Positions 22,244 through 35,440 of a DNA stretch of 64,000 bases are shown one piece after another (positions within the stretch are counted from its first letter, which is position 1; each line of letters starts with the position of its first letter). The notes beneath the pieces were generated by a model that was not told where the DNA came from, ran no database searches, and saw only the letters and a program-made list of their open reading frames with translations. This DNA is from Rhynchopus sp. YZ270_cl-10. Its lineage: Eukaryota > Euglenozoa > Diplonemea > Diplonemida > Diplonemidae. The translations under genes and the position numbers were made by a program. The stretch covers positions 1,177,614 to 1,241,613 of the forward strand of contig OZ037918.1 in the NCBI GenBank assembly GCA_964035575.1, in the 5' to 3' direction.

Positions 22244-22325
22244 TAAATACACCGAAAAATAGATTTAAATTGTCAGACCGGTTCTTAGCTGTGCGCATCC
22301 ATAAAAAACTAAAAAAATACTTGCG

Positions 22326-22396
22326 TCAGAAAATCCTAGTGTGTTGTACCGTGGTCCGAAATTCTTTCGGTCCCGGGTTCAACACCTGAGACGAAT
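22326..22396 (+). pseudogene. Degenerate tRNA-like sequence
   Basis: A T-arm-like CCCGGGTTCAACACCTGAG preceded by CCGAAATTCTTTCGG, which could be an anticodon arm, and CCTAGTGTGTTG in place of a D-arm. No matching acceptor stem. Identity not assignable. Duplicate at 54015-54085. Confidence 0.3.
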
Positions 22397-22439
22397 AATA
22401 TATTTTGGTTTTTCCAGATTTTTCTCATTTTTTTGTCTC

Positions 22440-23444
22440 CTCACTCTTTCTGAGGATCTTCAAAATTGTCAAAAGTGAGAATTTTTTGGGAAAATGGCAT
22501 ATTTAGGGGCTCTTGAATCCATTATGAGGTCAGATGAATCAATCTGAGCATCACACATATCCTAATAGACAAAATGTCCGTTTATCAAAATACCTGAAAA
22601 TGCCTCTTTATCCTATCTAAGGATGTCAGAAACCCTCAAAAGTGCAAAAATCTTGGGAATACAGGGTTTTTGGGCCATTCTGAATCCATTGCGGGGTCGG
22701 ACGATTTGATTGGAGCATCAGAAGTGTCCTAATCGGTAAAATGTCGCAAAATTATGGGCAAAATGCCTTTATACCCTATCTAAGCAATTAGAATATGCTC
22801 GAAAATGCAATAATCTTGGGTATATGGGGTTTTTGGGCACATCTGAGTTCATTGCGGGGTCGTACGATCAGATCCGAGTATCACACAATGTCTAGAATTT
22901 CAAATATGCAACAAACACCTGTATTTTGGGTAAAATGACTAATAATCATATGGAAATGTCTCAAATATGCACGAAAATGCAAAAATCTTGGGTATATGGG
23001 GTTTTTGGGCACTTTTGAGTCAATTGCGGGGTCGCACGATCAGATTAGAGCATCACATAATGTCTCAAATTTTACAGGTGCAACAAACACCTGTATTTTG
23101 GTGTAAAATGCATAGAACCATATCTAAATACCTCAAATATGCACGAAAATGCATAAATCTTGGGAATATAGGGTTTTTGGGCCAATCTGAGTCAATTGCG
23201 GGGTTGCACGGTCAAATCCGAGTATCAGGCCCTCTCTACAACTTAGCTGGTGCTCAAACATTGGGGTTACAGGCAAATTTACCTGTACACAGGCATATGA
23301 CCTCTGTACGAACCTTATTTTCACTCTAAAATGCATTTTTCTTGGGTATATGGGGTATTTGAGCACATCTGAGTCAATTGCGGGGTCGTACGGTCAGATC
23401 CGAGCATCACACAATGTCTAACTGAGAAATATTTTGAAAAAAGT
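22440..23444. repeat. Diverged satellite monomers, opposite orientation
   Basis: ATTGCGGGGTC recurs at about 22690, 22850, 23023, 23193 and 23377 (160-184 bp apart), each with TTGGGTATATGGGGTTTTTGG upstream and ATC.GAGCATCACACAATGTC downstream. Related in inverse orientation to the monomers at 16.8-17.6 and 20.0-20.7 kb. No gene. Duplicate at 54129-55133. Confidence 0.75.
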
Positions 23445-26400
23445 CGATTTTTTGGTGAAAATATTTTTCACAGAAAATCGAATTTTACTATTAAGATTGG
23501 CTTTGGGCATGACCCAGTAAGGTTACTATGGGCCCCATGGGACATATACACCCGAATACCAGGCCGTATTTTCAAAAAGTTGATAATCCCAGTATATGGT
23601 ATGGCCCTGTGGTACGAAATTTTTGGCCGAAAAAATCGACCAAAAAATCGTCATTTTTGGGGGTCACGGTGACAAAAAGTTGCATTTTTTCACGAAAAAT
23701 GGTCGGAATGTGACTTGAATGGGCTCTAATGGGTATATTATGCACATAACATACCTAAATTATGTCGATATTTCACCGGCGGAGCCGAAAAAATCGATTT
23801 TCAGGGTGTGCAAAACTGTAAAAATGACGAAAATCGGAAAAATGACGATTTTTTGGTGAAAATATTTTTCACAGAAAATCGAATTTTACTATTAAGATTG
23901 GCTTTGGGCATGACCCAGTAAGGTTACTATGGGCCCCATGGGACATATACACCCGAATACCAGGCCGTATTTTCAAAAAGTTGATAATCCCAGTATATGG
24001 TATGGCCCTGTGGTACGAAATTTTTGGCCGAAAAAATCGACCAAAAAATCGTCATTTTTGGGGGTCACGGTGACAAAAAGTTGCATTTTTTCACGAAAAA
24101 TGGTCGGAATGTGACTTGAATGGGCTCTAATGGGTATATTATGCACATAACATACCTAAATTATGTCGATATTTCACCGGCGGAGCCGAAAAAATCGATT
24201 TTCAGGGTGTGCAAAACTGTAAAAATGACGAAAATCGGAAAAATGACGATTTTTTGGTGAAAATATTTTTCACAGAAAATCGAATTTTACTATTAAGATT
24301 GGCTTTGGGCATGACCCAGTAAGGTTACTATGGGCCCCATGGGACATATACACCCGAATACCAGGCCGTATTTTCAAAAAGTTGATAATCCCAGTATATG
24401 GTATGGCCCTGTGGTACGAAATTTTTGGCCGAAAAAATCGACCAAAAAATCGTCATTTTTGGGGGTCACGGTGACAAAAAGTTGCATTTTTTCACGAAAA
24501 ATGGTCGGAATGTGACTTGAATGGGCTCTAATGGGTATATTATGCACATAACATACCTAAATTATGTCGATATTTCACCGGCGGAGCCGAAAAAATCGAT
24601 TTTCAGGGTGTGCAAAACTGTAAAAATGACGAAAATCGGAAAAATGACGATTTTTTGGTGAAAATATTTTTCACAGAAAATCGAATTTTACTATTAAGAT
24701 TGGCTTTGGGCATGACCCAGTAAGGTTACTATGGGCCCCATGGGACATATACACCCGAATACCAGGCCGTATTTTCAAAAAGTTGATAATCCCAGTATAT
24801 GGTATGGCCCTGTGGTACGAAATTTTTGGCCGAAAAAATCGACCAAAAAATCGTCATTTTTGGGGGTCACGGTGACAAAAAGTTGCATTTTTTCACGAAA
24901 AATGGTCGGAATGTGACTTGAATGGGCTCTAATGGGTATATTATGCACATAACATACCTAAATTATGTCGATATTTCACCGGCGGAGCCGAAAAAATCGA
25001 TTTTCAGGGTGTGCAAAACTGTAAAAATGACGAAAATCGGAAAAATGACGATTTTTTGGTGAAAATATTTTTCACAGAAAATCGAATTTTACTATTAAGA
25101 TTGGCTTTGGGCATGACCCAGTAAGGTTACTATGGGCCCCATGGGACATATACACCCGAATACCAGGCCGTATTTTCAAAAAGTTGATAATCCCAGTATA
25201 TGGTATGGCCCTGTGGTACGAAATTTTTGGCCGAAAAAATCGACCAAAAAATCGTCATTTTTGGGGGTCACGGTGACAAAAAGTTGCATTTTTTCACGAA
25301 AAATGGTCGGAATGTGACTTGAATGGGCTCTAATGGGTATATTATGCACATAACATACCTAAATTATGTCGATATTTCACCGGCGGAGCCGAAAAAATCG
25401 ATTTTCAGGGTGTGCAAAACTGTAAAAATGACGAAAATCGGAAAAATGACGATTTTTTGGTGAAAATATTTTTCACAGAAAATCGAATTTTACTATTAAG
25501 ATTGGCTTTGGGCATGACCCAGTAAGGTTACTATGGGCCCCATGGGACATATACACCCGAATACCAGGCCGTATTTTCAAAAAGTTGATAATCCCAGTAT
25601 ATGGTATGGCCCTGTGGTACGAAATTTTTGGCCGAAAAAATCGACCAAAAAATCGTCATTTTTGGGGGTCACGGTGACAAAAAGTTGCATTTTTTCACGA
25701 AAAATGGTCGGAATGTGACTTGAATGGGCTCTAATGGGTATATTATGCACATAACATACCTAAATTATGTCGATATTTCACCGGCGGAGCCGAAAAAATC
25801 GATTTTCAGGGTGTGCAAAACTGTAAAAATGACGAAAATCGGAAAAATGACGATTTTTTGGTGAAAATATTTTTCACAGAAAATCGAATTTTACTATTAA
25901 GATTGGCTTTGGGCATGACCCAGTAAGGTTACTATGGGCCCCATGGGACATATACACCCGAATACCAGGCCGTATTTTCAAAAAGTTGATAATCCCAGTA
26001 TATGGTATGGCCCTGTGGTACGAAATTTTTGGCCGAAAAAATCGACCAAAAAATCGTCATTTTTGGGGGTCACGGTGACAAAAAGTTGCATTTTTTCACG
26101 AAAAATGGTCGGAATGTGACTTGAATGGGCTCTAATGGGTATATTATGCACATAACATACCTAAATTATGTCGATATTTCACCGGCGGAGCCGAAAAAAT
26201 CGATTTTCAGGGTGTGCAAAACTGTAAAAATGACGAAAATCGGAAAAATGACGATTTTTTGGTGAAAATATTTTTCACAGAAAATCGAATTTTACTATTA
26301 AGATTGGCTTTGGGCATGACCCAGTAAGGTTACTATGGGCCCCATGGGACATATACACCCGAATACCAGGCCGTATTTTCAAAAAGTTGATAATCCCAGT

Positions 26401-29038
26401 ATATGGTATGGCCCTGTGGTACGAAATTTTTGGCCGAAAAAATCGACCAAAAAATCGTCATTTTTGGGGGTCACGGTGACAAAAAGTTGCATTTTTTCAC
26501 GAAAAATGGTCGGAATGTGACTTGAATGGGCTCTAATGGGTATATTATGCACATAACATACCTAAATTATGTCGATATTTCACCGGCGGAGCCGAAAAAA
26601 TCGATTTTCAGGGTGTGCAAAACTGTAAAAATGACGAAAATCGGAAAAATGACGATTTTTTGGTGAAAATATTTTTCACAGAAAATCGAATTTTACTATT
26701 AAGATTGGCTTTGGGCATGACCCAGTAAGGTTACTATGGGCCCCATGGGACATATACACCCGAATACCAGGCCGTATTTTCAAAAAGTTGATAATCCCAG
26801 TATATGGTATGGCCCTGTGGTACGAAATTTTTGGCCGAAAAAATCGACCAAAAAATCGTCATTTTTGGGGGTCACGGTGACAAAAAGTTGCATTTTTTCA
26901 CGAAAAATGGTCGGAATGTGACTTGAATGGGCTCTAATGGGTATATTATGCACATAACATACCTAAATTATGTCGATATTTCACCGGCGGAGCCGAAAAA
27001 ATCGATTTTCAGGGTGTGCAAAACTGTAAAAATGACGAAAATCGGAAAAATGACGATTTTTTGGTGAAAATATTTTTCACAGAAAATCGAATTTTACTAT
27101 TAAGATTGGCTTTGGGCATGACCCAGTAAGGTTACTATGGGCCCCATGGGACATATACACCCGAATACCAGGCCGTATTTTCAAAAAGTTGATAATCCCA
27201 GTATATGGTATGGCCCTGTGGTACGAAATTTTTGGCCGAAAAAATCGACCAAAAAATCGTCATTTTTGGGGGTCACGGTGACAAAAAGTTGCATTTTTTC
27301 ACGAAAAATGGTCGGAATGTGACTTGAATGGGCTCTAATGGGTATATTATGCACATAACATACCTAAATTATGTCGATATTTCACCGGCGGAGCCGAAAA
27401 AATCGATTTTCAGGGTGTGCAAAACTGTAAAAATGACGAAAATCGGAAAAATGACGATTTTTTGGTGAAAATATTTTTCACAGAAAATCGAATTTTACTA
27501 TTAAGATTGGCTTTGGGCATGACCCAGTAAGGTTACTATGGGCCCCATGGGACATATACACCCGAATACCAGGCCGTATTTTCAAAAAGTTGATAATCCC
27601 AGTATATGGTATGGCCCTGTGGTACGAAATTTTTGGCCGAAAAAATCGACCAAAAAATCGTCATTTTTGGGGGTCACGGTGACAAAAAGTTGCATTTTTT
27701 CACGAAAAATGGTCGGAATGTGACTTGAATGGGCTCTAATGGGTATATTATGCACATAACATACCTAAATTATGTCGATATTTCACCGGCGGAGCCGAAA
27801 AAATCGATTTTCAGGGTGTGCAAAACTGTAAAAATGACGAAAATCGGAAAAATGACGATTTTTTGGTGAAAATATTTTTCACAGAAAATCGAATTTTACT
27901 ATTAAGATTGGCTTTGGGCATGACCCAGTAAGGTTACTATGGGCCCCATGGGACATATACACCCGAATACCAGGCCGTATTTTCAAAAAGTTGATAATCC
28001 CAGTATATGGTATGGCCCTGTGGTACGAAATTTTTGGCCGAAAAAATCGACCAAAAAATCGTCATTTTTGGGGGTCACGGTGACAAAAAGTTGCATTTTT
28101 TCACGAAAAATGGTCGGAATGTGACTTGAATGGGCTCTAATGGGTATATTATGCACATAACATACCTAAATTATGTCGATATTTCACCGGCGGAGCCGAA
28201 AAAATCGATTTTCAGGGTGTGCAAAACTGTAAAAATGACGAAAATCGGAAAAATGACGATTTTTTGGTGAAAATATTTTTCACAGAAAATCGAATTTTAC
28301 TATTAAGATTGGCTTTGGGCATGACCCAGTAAGGTTACTATGGGCCCCATGGGACATATACACCCGAATACCAGGCCGTATTTTCAAAAAGTTGATAATC
28401 CCAGTATATGGTATGGCCCTGTGGTACGAAATTTTTGGCCGAAAAAATCGACCAAAAAATCGTCATTTTTGGGGGTCACGGTGACAAAAAGTTGCATTTT
28501 TTCACGAAAAATGGTCGGAATGTGACTTGAATGGGCTCTAATGGGTATATTATGCACATAACATACCTAAATTATGTCGATATTTCACCGGCGGAGCCGA
28601 AAAAATCGATTTTCAGGGTGTGCAAAACTGTAAAAATGACGAAAATCGGAAAAATGACGATTTTTTGGTGAAAATATTTTTCACAGAAAATCGAATTTTA
28701 CTATTAAGATTGGCTTTGGGCATGACCCAGTAAGGTTACTATGGGCCCCATGGGACATATACACCCGAATACCAGGCCGTATTTTCAAAAAGTTGATAAT
28801 CCCAGTATATGGTATGGCCCTGTGGTACGAAATTTTTGGCCGAAAAAATCGACCAAAAAATCGTCATTTTTGGGGGTCACGGTGACAAAAAGTTGCATTT
28901 TTTCACGAAAAATGGTCGGAATGTGACTTGAATGGGCTCTAATGGGTATATTATGCACATAACATACCTAAATTATGTCGATATTTCACCGGCGGAGCCG
29001 AAAAAATCGATTTTCAGGGTGTGCAAAACTGTAAAAAT
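23445..29038. repeat. 401-bp satellite array, about 14 units
   Basis: About 13.95 tandem units of exactly 401 bp with no difference seen between units. Each unit is rich in A/T tracts and TCGATTTT words and contains GGGCCCCATGGGACATATAC. It holds a 61-codon frame per unit with no protein character. Identity among units implies very recent amplification or strong homogenisation. Confidence 0.97.
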
Positions 29039-30100
29039 CACCAAAATCCCAAAAATCACGATTTTTTTTCAAAAATATTTTTTTCAAAAAAATCGATTTT
29101 AAAATATTGGTTTGGCTTGTGCGGGGACCTGAATCTGGGGCAACATACCCTGTGGGACATACTGGGCCCGATGCAAGGCCGATTTTTCAAAAATATGGTT
29201 GCCCCGGTAGACGGTATGGCCCTGCAGGTCAGTGCATCGGGCCAAAAATCATGAAAAAATCATGATTTTGGGGTCTGGCACCCCATGGGCACATATATCT
29301 GGGGGTGTGAAATATGCATGGAATCGACCGATTGGGGGTGTTATAGGTCCTGGGGGCCCACATGGGCCATATTTCACGCTATTGGGTCACGGGAAAGTGA
29401 TTTTGACATTTTTTCATCGATTTTAGCTGTGAGAACCCTTCAAAAACACTGATTTTGGGGTGTTTCTGAGACGGTACGCTATACCCAGGGTCATATTAGG
29501 TATTAGTCCGGTCGACTTTTTGAAAAAACGACCCCGCAATGGACTCAGGGGTGCCAGATAGTGTATATGCACCAGAATGGATTCACGGGAAAAGTCAAAA
29601 TTGGGTGTCAGATACATGCTGCCATAAGTGACGAATTTCAAAAGTTGAGATTTTTCGAAAATCAGGGTTCAGTACACGCTGTACCCAATCCTGGGGGCCA
29701 AAATTTTCAACTTTTTGAAAAAACGGGCGGTATATGGCCCTAAAGTGTCAAAATGAGTTAATTGCGACCTCGGACGGCCTCCGGAGATGAGTAGAAGTTT
29801 ATTTACTGAAAAAAAAAGTCAAAACACAGGCAAAATCCCACCTTCCACAGGTACAGTCAAAACTTTTATCCAGATCTCATGTTTTTTCAAAAAATTTTAA
29901 ATTGTTTTTATGACTAACACCTCCGAAATTTTTCCTGATAAGATGGAATATGGTCCTGTCGTAGTATGCAGTGTGTTTGCAGGCAAAAATTTGCATTTTC
30001 TCGCCCCAGACATTTTTTTATACATAAAAGTGCATAAAGGGACCCCTGACCCCAAAATCCGGGTTCCAGCTTTTTGAAGGGGTCACCCTACAGGCCACCT

Positions 30101-30131
30101 CAAAAAGTTGGCCCGTAGGGCCAACTTTTTG
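30101..30131. repeat. Perfect 14-bp hairpin
   Basis: CAAAAAGTTGGCCC, loop GTA, then GGGCCAACTTTTTG. One of a series of GGGCCC-centred palindromes in this zone. Confidence 0.85.
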
Positions 30132-30144
30132 AAAAAACGGGGTT

Positions 30145-30187
30145 GCGATGTGTCCTGGGGGCCCGAAGGGCCCCCAGGACACATCGC
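30145..30187. repeat. Perfect 20-bp hairpin
   Basis: GCGATGTGTCCTGGGGGCCC, loop GAA, then its exact reverse complement. Occurs once in the window because unit 2 is truncated before it. Confidence 0.9.
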
Positions 30188-32700
30188 TGGGAAAAAAATA
30201 TTAGGTTTTTGGGGGTCTATATAGGGTTGCTGTGGGGGTCACATGGCCGAAAAATGGCCATTTTTGGCCTATTTTTGGCCATTTTTTTAAGGTAAAAAAT
30301 CCACTTTTTTTTTGTACATCCCCTTGCCCCCGGTAAAATTTACCAAACATATGGCCCTGTTGGACATACTGGGCCCATGAGTCGGTCGCTGGATCACCAA
30401 ACTAGTTGCCCTATTTGCTAAAATCATGTTTTCAGGGTCAAAAATAGGGTGTTTTTTAGGGTCAAAAATAGGGTGTTTTTCAGGGGTATGTTAACCACGT
30501 ATGTGTCTTAGGGACCAAATTTTCCAGGAATGTGAACCAATCGGGTCGCAATGGGTCCAGGGGGCCCGGAGGGCCCCCATGCAGGGAAAATTTGCAACAA
30601 TCCTGGGCAATGCTGGGGGCCGATAGGGTGTGCCTATACACGTGTTTTTACGTGTTTTTGGGCACTTTTCAGGATTTTCGAAAATTTTTGCAACACCAAA
30701 ATCAAAAATTTCGGTCTAGGAGGCCCATATCTGGAAAAAATCGATATTCCAATGGCCTCATTGGGACATATTGGGCCCAGGACCCTATTTTCAGGTCCCA
30801 GGAAAAGCCAAAACAATAAAAAAAATAGCTCAGGCGACCCCCAAAAATAGGCGAAAAACAGCCATTTTTAGGGTGTTTTTTAGGGGTATTTTTACACACA
30901 CAAATTGTTTACCATAGCACACCCCCAGGCTGCCTCAAAATTTTATCTTTATTTGATTTTTCCAACCCACATAGGGGTATTGGAGGCACAACTTTCACCA
31001 AGCCTGGGGAATTCGGCACTGCACACACACAACTGAAAAAGGCAAAAATCACCTGTTTTTCAAGGTGTCGCAGAGTAAATGTTGTTCCTTAAAAACCAAA
31101 TTTTTTCTAAAAAATAGGCCCTGCGGGTGAAAAAACGACACTATGGGGGGTATTCCAGGGTGTGGGGGCCCCAAAAATCCGGTTTAAGACCACGAGAGGG
31201 TCCGAATACACACCTGAGAAGGTCCCGGGGAGTAAAAAAATGGCCATTTTTGGGGGGTCAAAATCTCACTTTTTGGGGGGATGTTTGTATACCCAGTACC
31301 GACCCACTAGCTGGGATGCCCAACTTTTCGCGAATATGGGGGCCCGTAGGGCCCCCGGGGCCCAGGGGGCCCAAAATATCGTGTTGCAGATGCCAGGAGA
31401 ACATGTTTCAATATTTTGGATACATTTTTCCATAAGGTCATTTTCAAAAGCACTGATTTTAGGGGTATTGAGCGAGGTACCCATACCCATGGGTTATCCT
31501 ATATATTAGTTTTCACTCGGATGTGAAAAAACGATGTCGCAATGGATTCAGGGGGCCCAAATAGGGTATATGGCCCAGGAAATTTTCAAAAAGTTGACCC
31601 AACCAGGTATACAGGCATACAAGCCGGTAGGTCAACAGATAGGGTGTTTTCCGCACCCAAAATATGGGGTCATGACCATGTGGGTCAGACCTGAATTGAT
31701 AAATGTTTCGCACAGGTTTTCGCGAATACCCCCTCTATTCCGAATGCGCTACAAGAGTTTTAAATTTTTGGCTATTTAGATTCACTTTTAAAAACAAAAT
31801 GGGTCTCCAGAACACACATGAGGTTCACATGTACCTCTACAGAAACCTTGGTTTTGGTCGGATTTTGAGGCCAATTTTTGGGTTCCCACCAATTTCCTAG
31901 GGTATACTGGGATATTGCCCGTGTGTCCAAAAGTGATTTTTGGGGCCTTAGGACCCCGGAGAATCCATTTAACGGTCGTTTTTGCACCGGAAAGACCTAT
32001 CTAGTACCCAAAAATCGAATTTTCATATTTTTGAAAAAGTGACCAAAAATCGACTTTTTTTGGTAACATTGTATGGCATAAATTATTCTACATAATGTGT
32101 GATGCTTGAATAAAAACTTACGACCCCATAATGTACTCGGAACTCACCCATGTAATTGTTGAGAAAAAAAAACTTTCCGAAAAAATGAAATTTCAACCCG
32201 AATATGCACATTTGGGTCATTTTACGGCTATGTAGGTCATTTTGTATGTGTTTTTCGATTATATAGGTGATTAGGATATGTGTGATGCTCAGATTAAATC
32301 GTAAGACCCCGCAATTGACTCAAATGTGCCCAAAAACCCTATATACCCAAGATTATTAACTTTTCCAGCATATTGGACATCCTTAGGTATGGTTATAAGC
32401 CATGATACGGCTATTGCTGGAAAAATAGCCGTAAATTGTGGTTGGTATTGATTTCAGAAATTATGTGATGCTTAGATCATGCCATAGACGCTTTTAATGG
32501 ATTCATATGAGCTCATACTACCCATATACCCCTTCAGAAGCCCCTTTTGACTCTTATGAATATCCTTATATAGGCTTCCACTTGTGCAGAACCTTCTCAG
32601 TGTACAAGATGTTAGGTACAAAAAAACCATCATATTTTTTACACTACTGGCATGCTTCCCAGGACACGTCTGTACTCAGAACGTTGTAGAGAAAAAAGGC

Positions 32701-32812
32701 AACCAACGATTTCTAAAGCTACAGTTTCTGTACTTCATTGGTATGGAAGCATGAAGATTATATCTTCTCACACAACTTTGTCAAACATGGCCAGTCTCGA
32801 AAGAGACTGGCC
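32701..32812 (+). ncRNA. SL RNA: Spliced-leader RNA gene, copy 1 (unit 2)
   Basis: Duplicate of the SL gene at 1378 with its -47 element at 32654. Confidence 0.93.
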
Positions 32813-33134
32813 TTTTTTACGTTAGCATGATCGTCTTGTGCACAACAAGCAAACCCAAAAACACACACGATTCACACATGACATAACACACAAGTGCTTA
32901 CTGCACCCCATTTTTATATCGCCTGCAAAACCATATTTGTGACACTTGTTCCCCTTCAGAAGCCACTGTTGACTCTGTCGAATATCCTTCTGTAGGATCA
33001 CACTTAAGGATATTTTTATGTAGAACCTTCACAGTGACCAAGATGTCAGGTACGAAAAAGCAACCGTATTATAGACATTGGCAGAAGGCTTCCCAGAACA
33101 AGTGGGTACCTAGAACATTGTAGAGAAAAAGGGC

Positions 33135-33246
33135 AACCAACGATTTCTAAAGCTACAGTTTCTGTACTTCATTGGTATGGAAGCATGAAGATTATTCTTC
33201 TCACACAACTTTGTCAAAACATGGCCAGTTTCGAAAGAGACTGGCC
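33135..33246 (+). ncRNA. SL RNA: Spliced-leader RNA gene, copy 2 (unit 2)
   Basis: Duplicate of the SL gene at 1812. Confidence 0.93.
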
Positions 33247-33553
33247 TTTTTTACGTTAACATCACCTTGTGCAAACCCAAAAAACACACATGATTCCCAT
33301 GTTCTTCGAATATTTTGGTGATTAGGATATGTGTAATGCTCAGATTAAATTGTACGACCACGCAATTGACTCAAATGAGCCCAAATATCCCGTATTCCCA
33401 AGATTTTTGGACTTTCGAGCACATTGGGCATCCTTAGGTATGTTTATAAGCCACTCTACGGCTATGTTAGAAAAAAAACCCACCATAATAATGATACATA
33501 TGGCATGATTCCCAGAACATGTTGGCACTTAGAACATTGTAGAGAAAAAGGGC

Positions 33554-33665
33554 AACCAACGATTTCTAAAGCTACAGTTTCTGTACTTCATTGGTATGGA
33601 AGCATGAAGATTATTCTTCTCACACAACTTTGTCAAAACATGGCCAGTTTCGAAAGAGACTGGCC
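33554..33665 (+). ncRNA. SL RNA: Spliced-leader RNA gene, copy 3 (unit 2)
   Basis: Duplicate of the SL gene at 2231. Confidence 0.93.
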
Positions 33666-33808
33666 TTTTTTACGTTAACACGATCGTCTTGTGCACAAGA
33701 AGCAAAAAAACCCACACAACAACAGCAGAAGTTTAGAACCACATTCAGACCCTGACCCAACTCCAACAAGGGGCCCCTGTCTTGTCAACCACCTTGTGCA
33801 TATATACT

Positions 33809-33909
33809 GGACCCCAGAAATGGGACATCCGTTAAAATTGGATCGATACAGAGAAGATTAGCATGGTCCCTGCGCAAGGATGACACGCATTAATCGAGAA
33901 AGTATCAAC
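33809..33909 (+). ncRNA. U6: U6 snRNA (unit 2)
   Basis: Duplicate of U6 at 2486, with the same upstream element and T run. Confidence 0.96.
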
Positions 33910-34132
33910 TTTTTTTTTGTCCCCCGGATCACACGTATTTTTTACACTGGTGTCTTCTTCATGCTTCCCAGACCAACACATATGTGCAGACATACCCATC
34001 ACCCACAGGTGGCAAGTGGCAGGCTGCAGTGACCCATTGAAATATTGGTTTCAAAAAACGACCATATGCTTTATGCTACTGGCATGCTTCCCTGAGCATA
34101 TACATGTCGAAAGCTGTGTAGAGAAAAAGAGC

Positions 34133-34244
34133 AACCAACGATTTCTAAAGCTACAGTTTCTGTACTTCATTGGTATGGAAGCATGAAGATTACTCTTCTC
34201 ACACAACTTTGTCAAAACATGGCCGGTTTCGAAAGAGACTGGCC
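34133..34244 (+). ncRNA. SL RNA: Spliced-leader RNA gene, copy 4 (unit 2)
   Basis: Duplicate of the SL gene at 2810. Confidence 0.93.
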
Positions 34245-34397
34245 TTTTTTACGTTAGCATGATTGTCTTTGTGTGTCTTTGTGCAAAGCAAAAAAAAAAC
34301 ACACACAAGAAGTGAGGATCTTCAAAACCACGTTTTTGACCTGACCCACCTCCAACTAGACAACCCTGTCTTGTATTCCTACAATATGGTATCTATT

Positions 34398-34710
34398 GAG
34401 CCGGGATGTGTTGGCTGCATCCTGAAACCCCTAGCTTCTGGGGGGGCAAGCTTCTCCAGAACTGGGCACTCTTTGAGGTGGACCAAAGGCACCTTCAACT
34501 TCTGTGTTGATGTGTTGTCCGTGTTAGTCTACTGTCCTGTTTGCGGCCTTGGTGTAAACCAGGGCAACAATCAGAGTGAAATGGGGTGAACCGGGCCAGG
34601 CTGGTCTCACAGAGCAGCTCATAACTCCTGCAGTGGACAGTTCAAGGATCGCAGCACAGAGCAGAGTGAGGGTGTTTCCAACTCAATGGCTTGAACTGGA
34701 GAAGCGTTTC
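34398..34710 (+). ncRNA. 7SL: 7SL (SRP) RNA (unit 2)
   Basis: Duplicate of 7SL at 3075. Confidence 0.92.
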
Positions 34711-34874
34711 TTTTTTACATTTTTCCATGTGAACATTGTTTCCACATCACCATACACATGTGTTGTTGATACACCCCACCACGTTGCCCAGACCATTCCT
34801 ACCCACATTATTCACCACAAGTGGCATGTTTACCAGCACATGTTGGTGCTTAGAGCAATGTTAAGAAAAAGGGC

Positions 34875-34987
34875 AACCAACGATTTCTAAAGCTACAGTT
34901 TCTGTACTTCATTGGTATGGAAGCATGAAGATTATATTCTTCTCACACAACTTTGTCAAACATGGCCAGCCTCGAAAGAGACTGGCC
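34875..34987 (+). ncRNA. SL RNA: Spliced-leader RNA gene, copy 5 (unit 2)
   Basis: Duplicate of the SL gene at 3552, with the same degenerate -47 element. Confidence 0.88.
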
Positions 34988-35118
34988 TTTTTTACGTCAC
35001 CATGAGAAAAAACATTCACACATATGATGCATGTACAAAGTGCACAGGTGTGTGTGTCACCCTGACCCACCTCCAACAAGACAACCCTGTCTTGTTTTCC
35101 CATACTCTCCCTATGTTT

Positions 35119-35440
35119 GGGTGCTAAGTTAGTGTGCTACTTCGAAACCAAACAACTCGTTCAGCAACAGCTAAAACTTGAAAAGACCTTTCTTATCAGA
35201 AAATTCTTTACAATTTTTATGATGTGTCCTGCTGTGGGCCTGATATGGCCCAAGGCGGAACCACTTTCATATGATGTAAATCCCGTACGTTCGTACAGAA
35301 TATTACCCATGATGATTATTCTTACATTAGCGTGTAACACTAATTCTGACTGCGTTCTATTTCACACTTCAAATATTAGAACTGGATGTGGGGCTGCCAG
35401 TTTACTGGTGGTCCCGATCCAGCACACAACGCAAGCACCC
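35119..35440 (+). ncRNA. Unknown structured RNA, paralogue A (unit 2)
   Basis: Duplicate of the RNA at 3796. Confidence 0.75.

Larger units (their letters stand above)
1..31323. repeat. Macro-repeat unit 1 (31.3 kb ncRNA unit)
   Basis: The sequence from position 1 recurs from 31324 onward at a constant offset of 31323 up to about 13.5 kb and of 31689 beyond about 14.4 kb. The offset step of 366 bp comes from two extra units of a 183-bp internal repeat. Outside that repeat I saw no difference between the copies in the stretches I compared. The unit carries the complete snRNA, SL, 7SL, 5S and tRNA set. Position 1 is only where the window begins, so the true unit boundary is arbitrary. Confidence 0.97.
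29039..31323. repeat. Decayed satellite zone with palindromes
   Basis: Diverged relatives of the 401-bp unit (for example GGGACATACTGGGCCCGATG, close to the unit's GGGACATATACACCCGAATA). Contains several perfect GC-rich hairpins, the largest at 30145-30187. No gene recognised; the open frames near 30532-30850 and 31127-31509 overlap each other in several frames and look fortuitous. Confidence 0.6.

Noticed and set aside
23528-28926. 61-codon frame repeated in every 401-bp unit
   Set aside because: One frame per satellite unit, no protein character, and identity of the units explains its conservation. No codon-level signal can be seen.
23445-29038. CRISPR array
   Set aside because: The repeats are 401-bp head-to-tail units without variable spacers, in a eukaryotic setting.
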